NCBI GenBank assembly: GCA_016720935.1
Contig: JADKJP010000003.1
Coordinates: 1-64,000, forward strand
Reading direction: 5' to 3'
Source of the DNA: Bacteroidota bacterium
Lineage (GTDB): Bacteria > Bacteroidota > Bacteroidia > AKYH767-A > 2013-40CM-41-45
DNA: 64,000 nt
Shown: piece by piece, positions 59,301 to 64,000 of the stretch
How the letters are laid out: each line of letters begins with the position of its first letter
Numbering within the stretch: the first letter of the stretch is position 1
Position numbers and translations under genes: made by a program
The notes under the pieces: generated by a model
Databases searched by the model: none
Seen by the model: the letters and a program-made list of their open reading frames with translations, nothing else
Told to the model about the DNA's origin: nothing

Positions 59301-60103
59301 ATATTTCCATTGTCGTCAGTGATGAGAGCATAAATATTCGGATCAGGAAAATTGGTCTGAGCAGAAGCGGGATATTTTACAGTTTCAAAAAACCGCTGAC
59401 CGGTTTTTTTTCTCCACTCCGGTCCTCTCATCAGGCTGAGACCTTTTTCTGTTCCAATCCACATCTGCTCGAATTTGTCGAATGTAATATTGAAAACAGT
59501 ATTACTCACCAGAGAAGATGAATCATGTTTCACCGACGTGAATTGCTCAAAACTCATGGAAACATTTCCCGGGGTTCCGTTGTTGCTTAAAGTATCAAAA
59601 CGGATATGATTCAATCCGCCACCATCTGTACCAATCCATAAACCACCATCGGGATCTTCTTTTATACACAATACATAGGATCCATGTAAACCGCTTTGTC
59701 CCAAAGGTACAGGCATGAACCGCTGAAAATCATTCGTCAGATAGCGATATACATTTAATCCATTACGTGTACCGACCCAGATATTTCCATTACGGTCTTC
59801 GGAAATCTCATTAATAAAATTATCAGAGATGCTTTTTGGATTATTGGTTTCGTGATTGAATACTGTGAAAGCAAACCCGTCGTAACGATTCAGTCCATCC
59901 TGTGTGGCTATCCATATATAACCCCTGCTATCCTGGAAAATTTTACGGATTGTATTTTCAGAAAGACTATTTTCAGAATGAACACGGTCAAAACGCAGTG
60001 GAGGAACATGCTGTGATAAAGCCCGTGAATGCGGAAGAGCGATAATCAGGAAAATGATCGAAATGTTCCTGATATATGAATAAATGGACGAGCAATGAAA
60101 CAT
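56315..60103 (-). CDS. Hybrid two-component sensor: Reg_prop propeller, Y_Y_Y, histidine kinase, receiver
   Basis: A 1,262-residue hybrid two-component protein. After a signal-anchor region come about fourteen Reg_prop repeats (for example DSRGYIWIATQDGLNRYDG, DRNGNIWVGTRNGLNVYR, DRSGRLWIGTNGGGLDLF) forming two periplasmic beta-propellers. A Y_Y_Y domain follows (NKYAYQLEGFDKELV...YTNLDPGEYTFHVKASNNDG). One membrane helix comes near residue 840. The kinase has H-box FLANMSHEIRTPLNAIMG (His about residue 892), then LVGNAIKFT, DTGIGI and GTGLGLAISKKL. A receiver domain (VVLMDVQMPEMNGYDA, Asp about residue 1190) ends the protein. The usual AraC-type DNA-binding domain of SusR-like hybrids is absent, so the signal must go to a separate partner. 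The periplasmic ligand is unknown. The frame is intact. Confidence 0.94.
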   Translation of the reverse strand: MFHCSSIYSYIRNISIIFLIIALPHSRALSQHVPPLRFDRVHSENSLSENTIRKIFQDSRGYIWIATQDGLNRYDGFAFTVFNHETNNPKSISDNFINEISEDRNGNIWVGTRNGLNVYRYLTNDFQRFMPVPLGQSGLHGSYVLCIKEDPDGGLWIGTDGGGLNHIRFDTLSNNGTPGNVSMSFEQFTSVKHDSSSLVSNTVFNITFDKFEQMWIGTEKGLSLMRGPEWRKKTGQRFFETVKYPASAQTNFPDPNIYALITDDNGNIWLGNGNGQIRKIEIHTTEKYTVSEVLIQLTQSPAKSSIAMNDILPNQDGSIWIGSSIGLVEFFPDQTSKPNYILRHKEYMQGVSLSDNYITTLCRDASGLLWIGTTGGITIYNPWKNRFHFHDMNVFGRDTIDYSVNSIFVDNKNRHWFSTDFYGLRIADPSTGESTVIEAISNLSINGLLFDKKNDAWMATSGHGVAHIKASDLFRESGNFINSKAKPDFILYTKGDSNGLPSNMVLTMALDNQDGLWIGTGKGLSYLNPERTKLKSISLNSTDKSLYTDKIIRNIHCDKQDQLWICTDGGLFRYSIPTGEIVHYASEIGNHQSLSQSRLNCVYEDRSGRLWIGTNGGGLDLFNKETGKVEAVYSTGQGLPNTVIYSIQEDALQNLWLSTNKGICKLNPKTGECSNYDTRDGLLSDEFIVNSSYHSSDGTLYFGSNNGYNSFRPDSIRKNNFIPKVVLTDVKIFDQSIFTGDSNDFRVALLGDKKICLPFKKNSIAFEFAALSFIAPEKNKYAYQLEGFDKELVQAGTRRFVSYTNLDPGEYTFHVKASNNDGVWNETGIQYTIIISPPWYRTWTFRIMLAILLSMVVWAIYEARLRNLELRKEREVAIQTTRLKEQFLANMSHEIRTPLNAIMGMTRLLREKEPKPDQLKYLDAIAQSSDNLLVIINDILDISKIEAGKIELEKIPFSIRTALSGIYDTMRFKAEEKGLYFSTSAPEGMHDYFIGDPVRLSQMLINLVGNAIKFTQHGSVTVRCHITPQHPSNGEITQVKFEVVDTGIGIAPENIHKIFDSFTQESSETTRKFGGTGLGLAISKKLAELQHGTIEVHSEPGKGTTFIVNIPYPAAETPVAETVNNIPSEDLRKALQGISILLVEDNDFNRIVAVDTLQEELTDVKIDIAVNGLEAVEKVRSKQYDVVLMDVQMPEMNGYDATKTIRKLDSPAKDTRIIAMTASALKDEVERCYQAGMNDFIAKPFDTEDLLKKIKGMIFGNK

Positions 60104-60147
60104 AAAGGGTGTGACCCTGAATTTTTTACAATATAAGGAGAGAGAAT

Positions 60148-60729
60148 TTAATGTCCTGTAACTACCGGCATTGTGTCAACTACTTGTCCTGAGGCCGCGG
60201 CACCCACAAGTCCGCATTGATCAGGACAAAGGGTTTTAGCTGATGTTCTGAAAATAAGTCCTGCTGTATTCGTTTCAATTTCATAATCTGCCCTGGTGGC
60301 TCCTTCAATAATAATACAAGCGTCCGTAGGAGTATTAGGATCAAGTTTTTGAGCTAATCCTGTATAACAATAAATGCCATTCGCTTTTGGATCCGCACAG
60401 AAAATCCTGTCAATCGCTAACTTGCTGATAAAAGCACCATACATGGGAGTACTATATCCTTCTTTAAAATTTCTCAAATATTGTTTAGCGTCATCAAAAG
60501 AAATTGTGCTGCCGCCATTGGGTTCAATTGTGCCTTCAGCATAGCGTTTCCTGTTGTCACATGCACAAATATCATAACCAAGATTTGAGGCAAGAGATAC
60601 AATGGTGGAATCGTCAACTTTAACTCCTTCTGTACATTTGTCCGGTATGAAATCCCAGATACAGGTTTCATCCAGAACTAATAAGAACAAGGCAGTGCCG
60701 AGAATTACGATAATAAGGTTTTTTGACAT
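60148..60729 (-). CDS. Secreted or membrane-anchored Cys-rich protein ending near a CPDQCGL motif
   Basis: A 193-residue protein with an N-terminal hydrophobic segment (NLIIVILGTALFLLVL) that anchors or exports it. It has at least seven cysteines. The segment DDAKQYLRNFKEGYSTPMYGAFISKLAIDRIF, followed by NGIYCYTGL, aligns by eye with the neighbouring gene product at 61000-61449. Both carry a CPDQCGL motif near the C-terminus. I associate this layout with a widespread small secreted Bacteroidetes family ending in CPPxC-like motifs, function unknown. That link is from memory. It lies next to the hybrid sensor kinase gene, on the same strand and upstream of it, with 44 bases between them. Confidence 0.75.
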   Translation of the reverse strand: MSKNLIIVILGTALFLLVLDETCIWDFIPDKCTEGVKVDDSTIVSLASNLGYDICACDNRKRYAEGTIEPNGGSTISFDDAKQYLRNFKEGYSTPMYGAFISKLAIDRIFCADPKANGIYCYTGLAQKLDPNTPTDACIIIEGATRADYEIETNTAGLIFRTSAKTLCPDQCGLVGAAASGQVVDTMPVVTGH

Positions 60730-60801
60730 GGCAATAGCGTTTAAAATGTTTAAGCCTTAAAATTTAAATAAGAGGAGCATCGTCCAGACTTTGATGCTAA
60801 A

Positions 60802-60809
60802 CAAATATA
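60802..60809 (-). promoter_or_regulatory. Candidate -7 element (TATATTTG, minus strand)
   Basis: TATATTTG on the minus strand lies about 70 bases upstream of the gene starting at 60729. An exact consensus match, but no -33 box at the expected distance was found. Confidence 0.35.
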
Positions 60810-60826
60810 AAACAATTATTTATACT

Positions 60827-60873
60827 AAAAAACACGGGTTTCCAGTGTGATCCGGATGGAAACCCGTGTTTTT
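60827..60873 (-). terminator. Hairpin terminator between the two CPDQCGL genes
   Basis: AACACGGGTTTCCA pairs with TGGAAACCCGTGTT around a 12-base loop, flanked by A and T runs. It lies downstream of the gene at 61000-61449 on the minus strand, so the two related genes are transcribed separately. Confidence 0.8.
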
Positions 60874-60999
60874 AATGAAAGTGTAGCTTATAATCTTATT
60901 CGCTCTTAACTACCAAGGCACCTTAGAAAATGACTCTAAATTCTCTAAAGAATGTAAAGCTTCCGGTTCATCATCAAGATATGGTCTGTTATTGAGTGA

Positions 61000-61449
61000 T
61001 TATTTGTTCTGCATCAAACCACATTGATCTGGACAAAGTATGGATGGAACATAAAGTGAGCTGTCATGCCCCGGATCATTCACGTATTTCAAAGTGCCTT
61101 TTCCTGCATCAAATACAGCAGGAGCAAGCAGCAGCATGTATTGATTTTCGCCGGTATAAGTTCCGCTTTTATCTATTGCGAAATAAACATTAAACGCGTT
61201 ACAATCGGGAAATTGCTGGATCAATTGTTCCAATTGAGCTTTAGTAAATGCTTGTCCAAGTAAAGTTGCTTCAGCATTTTTTTCTTTAAAATTTGACATT
61301 AATTGTTCCCCGTCTGGTTTGGAAACTTTCTTCATTGCCGGTTGGGCATCAACATGGAATGCAAAAATCGTTAACGTAATAAGGATGGATAATTTACCTG
61401 CAAGGTTCTTCAAATTGCTACTGAAAATCATTTTTTTGAAAGTGTTCAT
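61000..61449 (-). CDS. Secreted protein ending in CPDQCGLMQNK, related to its neighbour
   Basis: The ATG at 61449 (MNTFKKMIFSSNLKNLAGKLSILITLTIFAFHVDAQ) gives a signal peptide; a start at 61488 adds a non-conserved leader. The mature part is about 110 residues. SNFKEKNAEATLLGQAFTKAQLEQLIQQFPDCNAFNVYFAIDKSG resembles a segment of the 60148-60729 protein. The end, ILCPDQCGLMQNK, repeats the CPDQCGL motif. Only three cysteines remain. The function is unknown. A TATATTTG -7 element lies about 50 bases upstream and a hairpin terminator downstream, so it is a single-gene unit. Confidence 0.75.
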   Translation of the reverse strand: MNTFKKMIFSSNLKNLAGKLSILITLTIFAFHVDAQPAMKKVSKPDGEQLMSNFKEKNAEATLLGQAFTKAQLEQLIQQFPDCNAFNVYFAIDKSGTYTGENQYMLLLAPAVFDAGKGTLKYVNDPGHDSSLYVPSILCPDQCGLMQNK

Positions 61450-61498
61450 AGATATGGATTTATTAAATATTAGTGTATAAAGAGACAAGAGAACTCAC

Positions 61499-61506
61499 CA
61501 AATATA
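61499..61506 (-). promoter_or_regulatory. Candidate -7 element (TATATTTG, minus strand)
   Basis: TATATTTG on the minus strand lies 50 bases upstream of the ATG at 61449. The same octamer precedes the related gene at 60729. Confidence 0.38.
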
Positions 61507-61560
61507 GTTTAATCCTTTAATAAAGGAAGCATATTCAACCTGATTACAGAATAGAGGCGA

Positions 61561-62061
61561 TTACAAATTATTGGAATAAATATATTGCATCATGGTTACA
61601 TCCAAAAATTTTCCAAATTTGAACCCGACCTCCTTCATGATACCTATCGTTTTATAACCGGACTTTTCATGAATCCGGATACTGGCAAGGTTGTCAGAAG
61701 TTATTCGTGATAATACTGTGTGATTATTCGACTTGCCTCCTTCTAAAGTCACCGTATTGAGCAATTCCGCTCCTATCCCCATGCCTCTTGAAGCAGGCTC
61801 AAGGTAAACCGAAACTTCAACGGTTGTGTCGTAAGCACAGCGGTCGCTCCATGGACTAAGAGAAGCCCAGCCAATAATTTTTCCGTCTTTCTCGGCTACT
61901 AAAACCGGATGATTTGCTTTGTGTTTCCGAAACCATTCCATTTGAGTCTCCATGGACCTTGGTTCAGTATCAAAAGTCGCCGTTGTATGCAATACCGCCT
62001 CGTTATAGATGGCTAGAATTTCGGACTGATCCTGTTCAGATGCCGGACGAATTTGTAGCAT
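61561..62061 (-). CDS. GNAT N-acetyltransferase, phosphinothricin acetyltransferase-like
   Basis: A 166-residue cytoplasmic GNAT enzyme that moves an acetyl group from acetyl-CoA to an amine. The pattern matches the PAT/MnaT group: RPASEQDQSEILAIYNEAV, then TTATFDTEPRS, then VLVAEKDGKIIGWASLSPW. The acetyl-CoA loop is EPASRGMGIGAELL (RxxGxG/A) and the C-terminal block is NLASIRIHEKSGYKTIGIMKEVGFKFGKFLDV. Known relatives acetylate methionine sulfoximine, phosphinothricin or similar amino-acid analogues; the true substrate here is unknown. The start is fixed by MLQIRPA. It stands alone on the minus strand and is divergent from the DUF885 gene. Confidence 0.92.
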   Translation of the reverse strand: MLQIRPASEQDQSEILAIYNEAVLHTTATFDTEPRSMETQMEWFRKHKANHPVLVAEKDGKIIGWASLSPWSDRCAYDTTVEVSVYLEPASRGMGIGAELLNTVTLEGGKSNNHTVLSRITSDNLASIRIHEKSGYKTIGIMKEVGFKFGKFLDVTMMQYIYSNNL

Positions 62062-62220
62062 AGTGTAGTATTAATCCTTGGTCTTAAATAATTGCTTTGG
62101 ATGATTTAATCAATCCAGAATGGAAGAAAAATAATGAATAAATCTTTATTTCAACTATTCTTTGCTAAATTTACATTGAATTTTTGTACTTCCTCTTCGT
62201 TCAATGCTGAATTGATTTTA

Positions 62221-64000
62221 TGAAATTAACTAATCTCACTACTCTCATTGGCTTCGGTATTTGGGTTTTGGTTTTGCAATCCTGCAACTCAAATCATTCA
62301 GAAAAAATAAAATCCTTTTCCAAAGGAAGAAATCAGTGCGGAAAGTTTAAAAGCGAATCAGTTTTTTGACCGTTGCTTTGACGCGGAACTCAGCAGAAAT
62401 CCGGAACACCAAACTTACCTTGGAATAAAGACAGATTATAGTAAATGGAGAGACCATAGCGATGCATACGATCAGAAAGAATTGGAAATTGCAAAGTTGG
62501 AGTTGGATAGCCTGAGGAAAAGTATTGATTTTGATAAACTCGATGATCAAACAAGGATTAGTTACAAATATTTTCAATACGAACTTCAGGAAGAAATCGA
62601 TAATTATAAGTGGAGATTTCATAATTATCCTTTGAACCAAATGGACGGATTCCATTCATCCGTTCCTGCTTTTCTGATCAACATGCATTCGATTGAATCG
62701 CTTTCGGATGCCGAAGCTTACATCAGCAGGCTGAATGTAATGGACACACTTTTTAATCAGTATATCGATGGATTGAAAATTCGCGATAGTCTGCACATCA
62801 TTCCTCCTCAATTCGTTTTCCCGCTAATTGAAGCGGACATGGTAAGGATGACCAAAGGACAGCCGATGGAGAACTCTTCATCACTAAATCCTTTGTTTGA
62901 AGACTTTATTTCCAAAATTAAAACAGCGAAAATTCCATCCGGCCAGAAATATGAGCTGACTAATAAATGCAGGGCCGCATTGAAAAATGTTGTAAAACCT
63001 GCTTACGAGAAATTACTTGCCTACACCAGGGAACTTGAGAAAAAAGCGACCACTATTGATGGAGCATGGAAATGGCCGGAAGGAGATAGGTTTTATGCTT
63101 ATGCATTACACAGCACAACTACAACTGATCTAAAACCGGAAGAAGTGTTCCTGATAGGTGAATCAGAGGTAACACGGATTCATACAGAGATGCGTAAAAT
63201 CATGAAGGATCTCGGTTGGAGGAAGGATAACCTGCATGAGTTCTTCGCTTTCATGAGGAAAGACCCGCAGTTCTATTTTGCAAATACCAAAGAAGGTCGT
63301 CAGAAGTACAAAGACCTCGCTACAGGTATCATCGATACCATGCGTGAAAAACTAGATCTGATTTTCAAAACCAAACCGAAAGCCGCAATTGTAGTGAAGG
63401 CGGTTGAACCGTTCCGTGAACAATCTGTTGGCGGTGCATTCTACGAAGATCCTTCGCAGGATGGAAAAAGGCCCGGAACTTATTACATTAATTTATACAA
63501 CATGAGTGATCAGCCGATCTACCAGGCTGAAGCATTAGCTTACCATGAAGGCATTCCTGGTCATCACATGCAAATTGCCATAGCCCAGGAATTACAGGAT
63601 TTGCCCAAGTTTCGTACACATGGGGGAAATGTCGCTTATGTCGAAGGCTGGGCGCTGTATGCGGAATTGTTACCAAAAGAATATGGCTTCTATAAAAATC
63701 CTTATTCAGACTTTGGCCGTCTTGCCAACGAAGTATTTCGGGCTGCCCGACTTGTAGTTGATGTAGGTATCCATTATAAAAAATGGACCCGCCAGCAGGC
63801 TTTTGAATATTTTATTAAAAACACACCGAACCCTGAAGGAGATTGTAAAAAAGAAATTGATCGTTATATCGTTTGGCCCTCTCAGGCTACAGGATACAAA
63901 ATCGGCATGATGAAAATTCTTGAACTGAGGGAATATGCGCGCAAGAGCTTAGGTGAAAAATATGATATCAGGGAATTTCATGATGTTATTCTCACCAATG
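62221..64000 (+). CDS. DUF885-family lipoprotein peptidase-like protein, partial, one frameshift
   Basis: The gene runs off the right edge. The ATG at 62221 gives a lipoprotein signal (IWVLVLQSCNSN, lipobox Cys). The frame breaks near the short homopolymers at 62302-62319 and continues as FPKEEISAESLKANQFFDRCFDAELSRNP, the usual DUF885 N-terminus. Further on come TRISYKYFQYEL and AYHEGIPGHHMQIAIAQ, the HExxxGHH-like zinc signature (63541 onward), then YVEGWALYAELL with the conserved Glu, and RLVVDVGIHYKKW. DUF885 proteins are zinc-metallopeptidase-like and usually 570-620 residues, so only the last few dozen residues are missing. Probable role: envelope peptidase. Confidence 0.88.

Overview
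The window reads as a chromosomal piece of a Bacteroidota (Bacteroidetes) bacterium of moderate GC content. The evidence is the many secreted proteins ending in a type IX secretion (T9SS) type A sorting domain, the PKD, SprB, FG-GAP and SBBP-like surface repeats, a DUF4292 lipoprotein, a Reg_prop/Y_Y_Y hybrid kinase, a lipoprotein-type dipeptidyl peptidase III, and several TAnnTTTG promoter elements. No rRNA, tRNA, CRISPR array, phage or transposase gene was seen. I cannot name the species.

Layout. 1-9.4 kb (minus strand) holds a degraded RluF-type pseudouridine synthase gene, a broken T9SS-sorted repeat protein, a very large broken gene (envelope repeats, SprB repeats, pectate-lyase-like beta-helix, T9SS tail) and a small secreted protein. 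All carry frame breaks. 9.7-17.2 kb is one giant gene of about 28 PKD units with a T9SS tail and seven frame breaks. 17.2-18 kb is intergenic DNA with facing arrays of 7-nt repeats. 18-25 kb carries purN, an SGNH/MBOAT acyltransferase pair, a large NtrY-like histidine kinase, and a B12-binding mutase subunit followed by an enoyl-CoA hydratase. 26-30 kb has a NUDIX hydrolase, acylphosphatase, flippase and dUTPase, with heptad arrays in nearly every gap. 29.6-35.3 kb runs as a co-oriented envelope cluster: sugar nucleotidyltransferase, TPR lipoprotein, DUF4292 lipoprotein, EnvC-like factor, TatA. 36-49 kb holds T9SS cargo proteins, a LysM transglycosylase, an outer-membrane barrel, HflX, a DUF218 protein and a membrane cytochrome c. 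49.7-56.2 kb is a probable peptide-catabolic operon: a double amidohydrolase, a second amidohydrolase-like protein and DPP III. 56.3-62 kb is a hybrid sensor kinase, two related small secreted proteins ending in a CPDQCGL motif, and a GNAT acetyltransferase. A DUF885 lipoprotein runs off the right edge.

How the genes fit together: most of the window serves the cell envelope, through secreted adhesin-like cargo, peptidoglycan remodelling, polysaccharide precursor and export functions, and peptide scavenging. Several otherwise well-conserved genes contain a single frame break, mostly in a short homopolymer. That looks more like sequence error than gene death. Break density is much higher in the first 9 kb.

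The most unusual signal is a family of 7-nt-period tandem arrays with different words (GATTNNN/NNNAATC, TAAGCAC, AAAAGTC, AAATTCT, CACCATT, GTCCCNN, GTATAAN). They fill intergenic spaces and often stop within a few bases of a start or stop codon.
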